Shown: positions 35,839-46,091 of the stretch, one piece after another | Layout of the letters: each line of letters opens with the position of its first letter | Position numbering within the stretch: the stretch's first letter is position 1 | From: Diploscapter coronatus | Lineage: Eukaryota > Nematoda > Chromadorea > Rhabditida > Rhabditidae | Direction: 5' to 3' | Assembly: GCA_964036155.1 (NCBI GenBank) | Contig: OZ038423.1 | Location: 57,923,249 to 57,987,248, forward strand | DNA: 64,000 nucleotides | Made by a program: the position numbers and the translations under genes | The notes under the pieces: model-generated | Told to the model about the DNA's origin: nothing | The model's database searches: none | The model's input: only the letters and a program-made list of their open reading frames with translations

Positions 35839-37754
35839 GACTAGTCTGTCAGCGGGTGAGACTACGAGAGTGCCTCGGTGTGCAGCGGTAGGCAAAAGGC
35901 GAGAGGAGGGCTAGAGAGAGCGAGGGACGACGGCCTGAAACGACGAGTTGCAGGCGTCAAAGATACCGAAACCCGACGAAATAGTCCTGGATTCGAGAGA
36001 GCAGAGAAACAAAAGGCACGTAGTGTGGCGGAGAGAGCAGGTAAGAAAGGCAAAAATCGAAGAAGCTCAAGATCGACGAGATAGATCTGATTCGAAGAGA
36101 TAAAAGAAACAGATGACACGTAGTGTAGGAGAGAGAATGTGCCAGAGAGGCAGAAGCTCGCAGAGATAGTGGATGGAGCCATACGCCCCACGGGGGCGGA
36201 TATTTTTAGGCGCCTTAAGCAATGTAATGGCTGGAAAATAGTTCGGCTAAATGATAGAGCACAGAGAAAAAGGCTGGCTAGAGACTGGGGGAAATCAGAG
36301 TGCGGAAAAGATGCAGACATCTACCGTAGTCGAATTCGTCTGGCACTCTCAACTCTAAGCATTTTCAGTGGTATTTCACTCTACTCAATATTTCTCGGTG
36401 ATATCTCTGATTCTTTGCTAGCTGAGTTTCTCAGACCCCCTCCCAATGGCAAGTTGAGGGCGGCTGTGTGGCATCGGCAGCCCTGTTTGCCTAGCCCTCT
36501 CAACAGCGCACTTTCTTCCGAGAGCTTCAAGCCCGCAGAATTCAAGCATTTGTGAATCAAACGTCGCACGGGGATAAAGATAGTCATTTCGAGTAGATGG
36601 AGAGAGGTTAAATGGTAAGACTGTAGGAAGAAAAAGTCGAATTTTTCAAAAATATAGAAAAACAACCGAATTTTATATATTGAAAAGCGTAAAAGATAAT
36701 GAACAATCGTGGTATATTGAACACAAAGCTACTTTTAAGAATAGTGCAATATGAAAATATACAAGTAGGAAGTAAAATATATCGCAAAAATGCTAGTGGT
36801 TCAAAGAATAAGCAAAAACCCGATTGCGTCATCGTTCGTCAAAAAGCGCGATTTCGGCGAAAATCGAATATCGGCTCAAAGGGCGTTTCGGATTCGAGAT
36901 TTGAGCGGAGTTGCAAGCTGAAAAGCCAGGGCACCGCCCATTCGGCAAGAGCGAGCGCTCAGATGTCAGCAAGCTTTTTGAAACGCTGAGCAAAAATACG
37001 CCATGGAATCCAGTGAATACACGGAAACACAAAATAGCATACTATGCCTTGAATAGCATAGCTTATTGTTAGAAATCCAATTATTCTCATAATCTAATGA
37101 ATTATTTGATGATAATGCAAATTGAGATCTCAGAACATTATCTAGGCTAGTCTGAAGTTAACGATCACGCAAAATTCGACAATTTTAGGCATTAAAATTA
37201 TAATTGAACAAAGAATATCAGTATATATAAAAACGAAAAAAAATCCCTGATATCCATAAAACTTCGATAGAAAACGTAAATCACCGTAATGATTGTACCT
37301 ATGGAATTCTCGAAATATCCTTAACCACACATTTCAATGCCAATGCCCTATCCCCATCGTTTTTACCTTTATCCGATTTTCATCTGTTTCACTTGCCAAT
37401 GTACTGCTCCTTGCCGCTGCTGCAGTCGTTTTCCTTAATCCTTCGATTTCTCTGATTTCTCGATTTCCCCTCGTCTTTTTGCGATTTTCGAATTCTCTCG
37501 TACCGTCTATTTCTCCGTCATTGTGTAACACGACACATGAGAGAGTGCGCGCTCGGGTGAGTTTGAGTTGGTTGGGGAGCTTCCTCAAAGATTTTTCCCC
37601 CTCGGTATTTCTCCGTGGGTATTTCTTCTCTCGCCTCAACCCTATTTCCTCTCCCAGAGTATTTTTCTTTTTACCTCTAAATTCTTCTCCTCAAGCCAAA
37701 GTGGCAAACGGAGAGATAAAAAGCTAACATCTATCACTGAAAACGCAGTAGCGC

Positions 37755-37778
37755 CAGCAGCAGCAGCAGCAGCAGCAC
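37755..37778. repeat. CAG microsatellite
   Basis: About seven CAG units in a row within GCGCCAGCAG...CAGCAC. It is not inside a supported coding frame. A shorter CAG run is present near 38692. Confidence 0.6.
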
Positions 37779-39758
37779 AAAAATGCGAAGCGAATGCGAA
37801 TTTTCCAGGGATTCTCTCTACTCGCTTAGTGATAAGATAAGATAGACGCGCGTTTTTACCCGAATTCTAAGCAAATAGTAACCTCTTTCGATGAAGTAGG
37901 AGGGCTTAAGAGGAACTGTATATCAATTCGGCGATTTTCTATTAGAAAAAGGTTTATCGTCATTAGTGAAATGTGGAAGGGTAGATAAAAATGGTCCTTG
38001 ACAGTAAAATTAGCGTGAAAAAGACTTCCACAAGATGCCACAGAATATCATGAAAAAAAAACTCAACAAGCTACACTTAATAAGTGCCATTCTTCAGTAG
38101 GCTTTTTCCAAATCTCAATTTCATTCTTTTCTTCCGATCATCAATTTTTGTTGTGCTTTAATTCTCCGTTTTGCTTGAAGGAAGAGAAAGGCACCTTGGA
38201 AACTGGCTATCAGACAAATGTCAAATGTTCTTTTCCATTCTATCAGTTTCTTTTTCTCAGTTTATCTGACTTATCAACAATCATTCTCGGCTTTTCAACT
38301 TCCAATCAACTCAATGAAACAAATAAACTGGGGTTGAAACTGAAATGAAGTTGGATTAACTTCTGTCTTTGAATATTTCGACTTTAGACTTGAAATTAAA
38401 ACATTCTAACTTAAAGAATACACAAAATAAAATTTCACTCTCCAGATAGAAACTACTGAAGTTGGCCTGTCTCAACTTCTGACAGGCATGACGCTGCCTA
38501 ACTTTCAAACCGTCTTAAATTGCAATGGATACATCGCCACAATTCTCCATCTTTAGTCCCTTCAGCATTGTGAATCAATTACCAAATAAAGTCATTTCGT
38601 CTGATTAGCTTTGAATCACTCCCAGAAGATTTTCTTGCGGCTGGTGACTTTCGCTTGGCATTCGTTTTTGCGGCGAATGGTTATGAAGCAACAGCAGCAG
38701 CAGAGAAAGAAGAGACAGGTCTGACGATCGAGGCGCGGTCCGCATTAAGTCCGCAGAAAATCCCCGATCAATTCGCATAAAAGCCCCCATTTTCCTCTTC
38801 GACGCGGTTATATTACCGGAACGCCTTTGGGGAAACATCGTAAGATTTTAAGAGAGGAAGAGAATCCGACACGTCTCTAAATGGAGAAGCCTCATGCCAA
38901 AGCAAATAGCATCCGCGAAAACCAAAGAGAATTTTTACCTACTCCTTCAAGTGACATCGAGAAATCAAGAAATAGCATGGAATAGAGAATTCTACTTAAC
39001 CTTCCTTATGCTATTTCTTCGCTGTAATTATTTTTCACATTGTAACCTTAACTCTCGCGCAATTTCCTCGAATCTTCCTAGATGTCAAGTACGCGGAATC
39101 ATAATGTATGTACAGGTTAAGGAAATAGCTAGATGCAGCATTTTTCCGTTATGACCTTAGGACATTAAGAATCTAAAGAACACAGTCTTGCGTACTTAGG
39201 AAAATGGATGTAAACTTTCCCATCCAAACCAAGAACACTGAATTACTCAACCACCATAAGTGCGAATGCTTGAATAAGTAAGAGTGCGTGCTTCCTTTGT
39301 AAACGCGTAATTTCATTGTTACAAGTAAAAGTGATGAAGCGTTCATTTCGCTTAATCGAATAAAAATGTGTAAGTATCGAAATTTGGCCGGTTTTTATAT
39401 GAAGTAAACCGTTTTTGAGTCTCCTCAGAAGCTTAAATATTCAATCGTAAAAGTTTCGTGAAGATCAACAATATATTAAAAATTCAGATCATAACGATTT
39501 TTGCCAATAAAACTTTTGAAACATCGCGATTTCTTCCGACCAAAATCCTCCAAATCCAGAAAATTCGATCCCAAAATGTAGCTTTAGTTTAAAGTTAGAC
39601 CCGCCCTTGATCCTATTAGATGCTTCATCGAAAAAATTGCGCCAGAGATAGACTTCTATGGTGACGTTAAGAGGAGAGGGCTTCTTACGTTTTCCGCAGG
39701 TTAGAGAGTACGGCGAATCAAGAGAAATCAGACAGAAGTGAAAGAAAAAGTCGTACGA

Positions 39759-39770
39759 TATATAAAAGGG
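39759..39770 (+). promoter_or_regulatory. TATA box of the cuticle collagen gene
   Basis: TATATAAAAGGGG lies 470 nt upstream of the collagen ATG. A strong acceptor (GATTTTTCAG, ending about 40180) lies between, so a transcript starting near 39790 would have an outron of about 390 nt. The second collagen shows the same arrangement on the other strand. Confidence 0.6.
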
Positions 39771-40234
39771 GCGATGGGGGCAGAACCCCCCTCCCCTATG
39801 GCATGTAGTTTCTCTCCTTCTTTCCTCATTTCATATGTCACATTCCTTTTACAGCGAATCCCATCTCATTCGTACAAACAGTTTTTATTCTTATTAACCG
39901 ACGAGAAGATATGCATCACCACCATTTATATCAGATTATGCCACGTAATAATATTGGCATTTCTCGTTATTTTGATATTACGATCGTCTGTTTCATCGTG
40001 TCATTATCATAATTGGTTGATTCAAGAATTTAGATTGTGACCTTACCTTTACCAGATCGTATGCCCATTCGAACTTGTCATTTTTAGTCTTTAATATTGA
40101 ATTCACATTGTAGTTTCCTTAAATGCTCGATAAAATTTCTATAGTTTCTTTCCTACTGTCTCAGGATACGATTTTTCAGGTACCCCTCTCCAAGACCCGC
40201 ATCAGGTCGGTGATCAATCCAAGCACTTTCAAAG

Positions 40235-43200
40235 ATGGAGGAAGACCGCAGGGAGCGGGCCTATCGCTTCGTCGCCTTTTCGGCAGTGTCATTCTCGCTG
40301 GTAGCAATCGTGTCGGTGTTCATTACTCTGCCGATCGTCAACAACTACATTAATTCCGTCCATCTGAGAGTTCAGTCTGAGATGGAGTTCTGCAAGGTTC
40401 GTTGTTATTTTATTACAATTAATTATTTTATGTTTAAACACTTACTAAATGTATTTTTTGACAAAATTTGTATTCTGAGAGCCTAAATCTAGGTATACTT
40501 TTCAGATTTTTATTTTCGTATTTTTAAAGCTATTCTATTCTCGCATATCTATAGCAAGATTGCATCCAGAATGCATCATTTTCGGCAAAAAATCTTAACT
40601 TTTTATATATTTGGCATAATTTGCCATATTATTTTCAAGTGTATTTTTAAAACTACGCTATATTTTCGGCTCATAGAAAAAGACACCGGGACACCGGGAC
40701 ACCGGTTAGAAAAAGACACCGGGTTTTCTAAGAAATAGTATGAGAAAGCAAGAGAAGAAAAGAAAAAAGCCGGTGTCTTTTTCTAACCGGTGTCCCGGTG
40801 TCCCGGTGTCTTTTTCTACGAGCCATATTTTCTAGAATCTAGATCCATATCGATTTCCAGAATCTTCCTTAAAGACTTAATTATTTGCAAATACATATCC
40901 TTGACTTTTCTACCACTCCGCCGATTTGAGTCAATTGCGCATAGATTAGCTGCATCGTTGAGATTTGAGATCTTAGGATTGAGGAGATCTCTTTTTGCCT
41001 TTCTTCTTACAAAATACCAGACAGACTTTGAGGGTGCTTGAAGCGATGCCATGAAGCTTCATTGAAAAATATCCGGAAATCGATACACCTAATATAAAAT
41101 CTAAAAACGAATCGTTATTTGATCAAAGTAACAAAAATCTTGACCTAAATAAGTCAATGTTGCAGCAATTTAAATATAATCATCTTCCTCGTACTCAACT
41201 ATTTTATATATGCCAAATATAGAATTTTATATTAAAAAATATTGATGAATTTAATAAATCTACAATTCTTTTTTTCAGCTCTCTGCAAGAGACGTTCTTC
41301 TCGAGGTTCACGAGTACCGATCGATGCCCAAGTCGAACATCAACCTGCCGGTGTTCCTTCGACCCGCCGGTGGACTCAACAATGACACTCTGAGACAGAA
41401 GAGACAGGCTGGCGGATGCTCGGGCTGCTGCTTGCCTGGCCTGCCCGGATCTGATGGTTTCTTTTAGAGACTATTATTTTAACATTCTTCATATTATTTT
41501 CGCCTAATTTTATTGACCTTGATCATGAGCTTATCATCATTTTAATGCAACCCTTTTTAGGACCCCCAGGAAGGAATGGTAATCCTGGAAGAGTAAGTTA
41601 TTATTACTTTTAATTTGGATAGTTTTTAATTAATATATTTATTTTTAGCCTGGAGCCCCCGGAGCGTACGTCCTTTATCGATCGTTTTTCTAATACTTCG
41701 ATCTAAAATCGATTCTTTTAGCCAAGGCTTCCCTGGAAGACCCCCTGCAATTTGCGAGGAAGTGCCCGAACCACCCTGCCTGCCCTGCCCACCTGGTCTG
41801 AATTCTGCTAAATGTTTTTAAACTTATTATATATTTTAGGCGAACCTGGAAGCCAAGGAGTATGCAATTTAATATGTTTCCTTTTACATATAAATTGTGA
41901 TATTTCAGCCACCTGGAAGCCCCGGTAAAACTCCTATTCGATTTATTCATATTTATTATGGGATATTAGACTCATACTGTATTATCGTCATTAGTTTAAT
42001 ATCTTTTAAATGATGAATATGAATAAATCAAATATGACCAATTCAAGGAAACCCTGGACAAGCGTAAGCAAAGTCACCTTCTGATTAAAATATTTTTTTT
42101 TTAAATTTTAGTGGACACCCTGGACGAAATGGAAAGTGAGTTGTTATTTAAATGATTGTAATTTAAGAGTAAATGTCAGTAAGGACCAAAGTCGATGTTT
42201 CCATGGGTCCTCAGATTTGGCTGATTTTCACATATATTGTTCAGTTTTTCACGCTAATCATTATAGTAAGGTTTATTTTTCATAAAAGTTATCGTATACA
42301 GGGTTACGGTAGCTTGAAATTTTGACAGATCCGACCTCAGGAAAAAATTCATAACTTTCTTATTTCTGAGCCGAATCGAACGGGGTTTTCAGCATTGGAT
42401 AGCCCATGAAAAACTCTACAAATAATGTAACTACGACCACCTGCTATCATCAACAATTTTCCACCAAAAAATTAATTTCCGAAAAAGTGACCCTGACCAG
42501 TGACGGTTTTTCGATTTTTTACCCAAATTAGAGTTTCGACCCCAAGCTGGAAATTGGCTTATTTTGTAGAGAATTGAATTCTGCACCTGAATATGCAAAA
42601 ATTTTCAAAAATGAGGATGGTCGAAACCACGAAAAATGCGTCCGAACGCGTAAAACTAGAGTGATTATTGCATAGTGTCAACTTTGACTCTCCATAACTT
42701 TTTATTTCTGGACCAAATTAAATGATTCTTTTTTTATTTCGTAGATACTGTGTAGGAGAATAAAGTAAAAATATAAAGAAAACTTTTAGAAATTAATTTT
42801 GGCGAGGAAAAATTAGCTTAAATTACCCTATATACCCGTACTGTGTTTACAAGTGTAATATGAGTTAACCTGGGCATTTTTGATGAAATCTTGTAGAGCT
42901 CTTCAAGTTGAACAACTTTTGTTCCAGAACTTATTCTAGAATGTGCACACACAGGGAAATATGATTTTTTTTTAATTTACTGTCCTAAAGGCACTTTGCA
43001 ATAATTAGTCATTGAACTTCAAAAAATTCTGGAGCTCATACGAATGTGAATCCGAGGTTAGTCCTGAAACGAAAGTTGTTCACCATGTCCATCTACACAA
43101 CATACTGGAAGGAAGAATTTTTCCAACGTCATTTACGCGTAAAGCCAGTATGGGTCGAAAAGTACGCAATCAAGACGCGAAAAGTGCGCATTTCTGCAGA

Positions 43201-44978
43201 AACCAATATTCAAAAATTCTTATTTTATTGTCTGATAATCTAGAGACTAAATGCTGTCCAATAAAAAAAGAATCATTTGATTTGGTCCAGAAATAAGAAA
43301 GTTATGAGGGGTCAAAGTTGACACTATGCAATAATCACCCTGGTTTTACGTGTTCGGACGCATTTTTCGTGGTTTCGACCATCCTCATTTTTGAAAATTT
43401 TTACATATTCAGATGTAGAATTGAATTCTCTACAAAATAAGCCAATTTCCAGCTTGGGGTCGAAACTCTAATTTGGGTAAAAAATCGAAAAACCGTCACT
43501 GGTCAGGGTCACTTTTTCGGAAATTAATTTTTTGGTGGAAAATTGTTGATGATAGCAGGTGGTCGTAGTTACATTATTTGTAGAGTTTTTCATGGGCTAT
43601 CCAATGCTGAAAACCCCGTTCGATTCGGCTCAGAAATAAGAAAGTTATGAATTTTTTCCTGAGGTCGGATCTGTCAAAATTTCAAGCTACCGTAACCCTG
43701 TATACGATAACTTTTATGAAAAATAAACCTTACTATAATGATTAGCGTGAAAAACTGAACAATATATGTGAAAATCAGCCAAATCTGAGGACCCATGGAA
43801 ACACCTCCTTTGCTAAGACTTTGGTTTTTGCTGACATTCACTCTTAAGTAAATATCAATCGTATTATTTCAGCGACGGATCTCCCGGACCTCAAGATGAG
43901 TTCAAAATGACACTATTTTTAAACTTACGTTAATTTTTGCTATTCTATCAATGTTAAAAGCTCGAATTTGACATATATGATTTTAAATCGCATATAAAAC
44001 CTAATATATTCTGTTTCACGTCCCCCAGGACCTCCAGGTGAAATGGGCTCCCCAGGAAAGGACGGACCACGAGGAGAGCCAGGTTAAAATTTCTAAAGTT
44101 CACCAGTAATTTGTAATCTAAAAATTCAGGAAGACCCGCATTTTCGATCGCACCGACGCCAGGAGACGCAGGTTTGCATTTTATTTCTTTTATTTTGAAA
44201 TAGTTAGTTATTTATTAATTTAGGAGCACCAGGGTACGACATTTATCCGTTCTAATCGCAAATGATGTTAATTTTAAAATCATTATCGATTTTCAGAGAG
44301 CCGGGAGTGCCAGGTTTTTATTTAGAACCAATTTTATCGATTATGATAGTTTATTTAAATAAACTATCATAAGCATTAAATTGGTTCTAAATAACGCAAA
44401 TCTGTTATAGGACTGCCGGGAGACCAGGTTAAAATTGATATAAATTAATAATGTTGAAAATTCTAATTTCAGGGACAACCAGGTACTTGAAGTTTCAAAT
44501 TCTGAATTTTCCGAAAAAATACCGGATCTAAAAATCTCGCTTAGGACGCGACGGGCAGCCGGGAGGCGCAGGACCTATGGGACCACCTGGGTTCGGAATA
44601 TTTTCTTTAAAAATACCAATTTGAACTAATTTAGATCTCCTGGACCTCAAGTACGCGATTATTCCGACTAAATTCGATTTTTGGGGGCAAATTGAGAAAT
44701 TTTTAAATTTTCAGGGACCGCCTGGAGACCGAGGATTGGATGGAGAGCCGGGAATGCCTGGAGTGCAAGGAGAGAGGTACGAAGTTTTTTCGAACTTGAA
44801 CAAGAAACTAGTTTAACTGAAATTGAAAAAAATGAAAAATGACACCGCTTTTTCTGAAATTGATTGAATAAAACTAAAGATTTTTGTTTAATGGCTATTT
44901 TTTAATTTCAGAGGTATCTGCCCGAAATACTGCGCTTTGGACGGCGGAATCTTCTTCGAGGACGGCACCCGACGATAA
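40235..44978 (+). CDS. Nematode cuticle collagen, intron-rich
   Basis: Exon 1 (40235-40396) encodes the cuticle-collagen N-terminal domain: cytoplasmic EEDRRERAYRF, membrane segment FVAFSAVSFSLVAIVSVFIT, then NYINSVHLRVQSEMEFCK. Exon 2 (41279-41456) has a furin-type site (RQKRQ) and the cysteine cluster CSGCCLPG. Gly-X-Y blocks follow, interrupted by PAICEEVPEPPCLPCPPGEP. The end is ICPKYCALDGGIFFEDGTRR, a classic cuticle-collagen C-terminus. There are about 20 exons, two only 10 nt long (44224-44233, 44473-44482), whereas most nematode cuticle collagens have very few introns. One intron holds a 1.7-kb long-inverted-repeat element (42163-43848). The next exon (43873-43895) ends CAAG before ATGAGT rather than GTGAGT. 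Without an AT donor the frame breaks, so this copy may be damaged. Confidence 0.85.
40668..40824. repeat. MITE-like element, family A, copy 2, with 8-bp target duplication
   Basis: The ends GGCTCATAGAAAAAGACACC and the inverse match copy 1 at 18977-19066, as does the TTTTCTAAGAAATAGTATG core. Just inside the arms, GGGACACC units are repeated. The element is flanked by ATATTTTC on both sides, an 8-bp duplication as made by hAT-type transposases. It lies in the first collagen intron. Confidence 0.9.
42163..43848. mobile_element. Long-inverted-repeat element (arms about 580 bp) in a collagen intron
   Basis: The left arm (42163-42738) and right arm (43260-43848) are inverse complements at roughly 95% by eye, separated by about 520 bp. 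Differences such as the extra TTAGCAAAGGAGG stretch at the outer right arm show this is not an assembly mirror. The ends are TTAAGAGT...ACTCTTAA, so TTAA could be the target duplication. The arms contain a repeated module (CATAACTTTCTTATTTCTG, pairing inside the arm). The loop frames (up to about 94 codons) resemble no transposase I know, so it looks non-autonomous. When transcribed with the collagen it would form a very long hairpin. Confidence 0.9.
44318..44394. repeat. Short palindrome in a collagen intron
   Basis: The arms TTATTTAGAACCAATTT and its inverse complement surround a perfect 28-nt palindrome centred on TTTAAA (about 44343-44370). It occupies most of the intron between two 17-nt exons, so it would bring the splice sites close together if folded. 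Confidence 0.8.
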
Positions 44979-45247
44979 ATTTTTGCAAATACGACATCTT
45001 TTCCAATATTTTATTTTTATTATTGTCTTTCAACCTTTCAATAACTTGCCTACCCAGAAGTGCTTTCATCAACATCATCAAAATCTGTGAGAATTAGTTT
45101 CGGGTACACTAACTAAAAGTCTAATATAATCGTTTTACAAATAATTAATGTGTTATCTTTATTTTATTAGAGATTTTACCGAGATTATTTGTAAGTATAC
45201 ATATTTAATTGGAGAATCGAATAAATAGTATTTGATTTAAGAATATC

Positions 45248-45710
45248 TTAAGTTGAAGTAGTGTCCTTGTTACTTTGACTTCGCCAGCCTTTTATTTTCT
45301 CAGCTATTAATTCTCGTGGTAAGGTAGGGAGTTTCTAAAATTATTTAACTAAGATCATTTTTAGTTTAAGAATACCATTCCCCTCGCTTTATAATCCATA
45401 ACTTGATACCCCTGTCGGATAGTCATTAACATTGTACCGTAAGAATAGGCTCGACAGTAATTGAAGAGCTAAATTTTCTATTTAGAAATCATTTCAAATT
45501 ATAACTTACGCGACAAAATAGGTTGCTCTTCTTCATGACTTTCGGAATGCGTAGTCTTCCTGGCCAAAAATAATTTAATATCAAAATATAAATGACAAAA
45601 CTTGCTTGAACTGAGGTAAATCCGACGATTTAATATCAGCCAGACTAAATCCATCAACGAAGTATACAGCCAATAAAATAGAACAGTATTTTCAAATAGA
45701 CATGATTCAT
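45248..45710 (-). CDS. Small unrecognised membrane protein
   Basis: Best model: a start at 45710 (MNHVYLKILFYFIG), a short intron ending TTTACCTCAG, then FVIYILILNYFWPGRL, SNLFCRLFNYCRAYSYGTML, DYKARGMKLPTLPRELIAEK and SQSNKDTTST before the stop. All joins are in phase, about 107 residues, with one or two hydrophobic segments and a basic tail. I recognise no family. It lies between the + strand collagen and the PTR gene. Another frame of the first exon looks like a signal peptide but lacks a start, so this model may be partial. Confidence 0.35.
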
Positions 45711-46091
45711 ATTGAATTATTTTATTATCTCATGGTGAAAGTTCAGGTTTTATATAGCGGCGGAAACAACAAACCATTGTGAAAACAATAAATACTTGTC
45801 GAAAAATTACGCTAATTTCGTTATGAGGCAAGAGGAATGCATGAGTTGAATGAGAAGGCACATCAATATGATTCTTAAATGAAAGACAATTTTAATTCGA
45901 TAATTGAGCTAATTATTGCGTGTCAATGATTGCTATTCACTTGTGCTAAAAATAATTTTTAAATTCTACAAGTCTAGAAAAACGACAAAATTGCAAAAAT
46001 ATGCATACCTGAATGATCTGAAATGAAATATAATTGAATTAAATTATTATATTTCATTTCAAAGAGTAATTAAAATAATTTATCAAATTAT
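45711..46091. other. Intergenic gap
   Basis: AT-rich sequence between the small gene and the 3' end of the PTR gene. No features seen beyond a short inverted AAATGAAATATAATT/AATTATTATATTTCATTT pair near 46019-46061. Confidence 0.4.

Larger units (their letters stand above)
35839..40234. other. Long divergent intergenic region
   Basis: The 4.4 kb between the myosin light chain (-) and cuticle collagen (+) start codons shows no gene I can support. Frames up to about 150 codons exist at 35862-36320 and 37293-37727, but they are low-complexity, overlap on both strands and resemble no family. The region holds a short CAG repeat (about 37755-37778) and, near the right end, a TATA box for the collagen gene. 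Confidence 0.5.

Noticed and set aside
35862..36320. 152-codon open frame upstream of the myosin light chain
   Set aside because: Ser/Leu/Phe-rich low-complexity frame with an overlapping open frame on the other strand, no family resemblance and no flanking splice pattern.
37293..37727. 144-codon open frame in the divergent intergenic region
   Set aside because: Pyrimidine-rich sequence that reads as Ser/Phe/Leu. The opposite strand is also open, as expected for biased composition rather than a gene.
43012..43296. 94-codon frame in the loop of the long inverted element, possible transposase remnant
   Set aside because: No catalytic or DNA-binding motif is recognisable, and it runs into the right arm.
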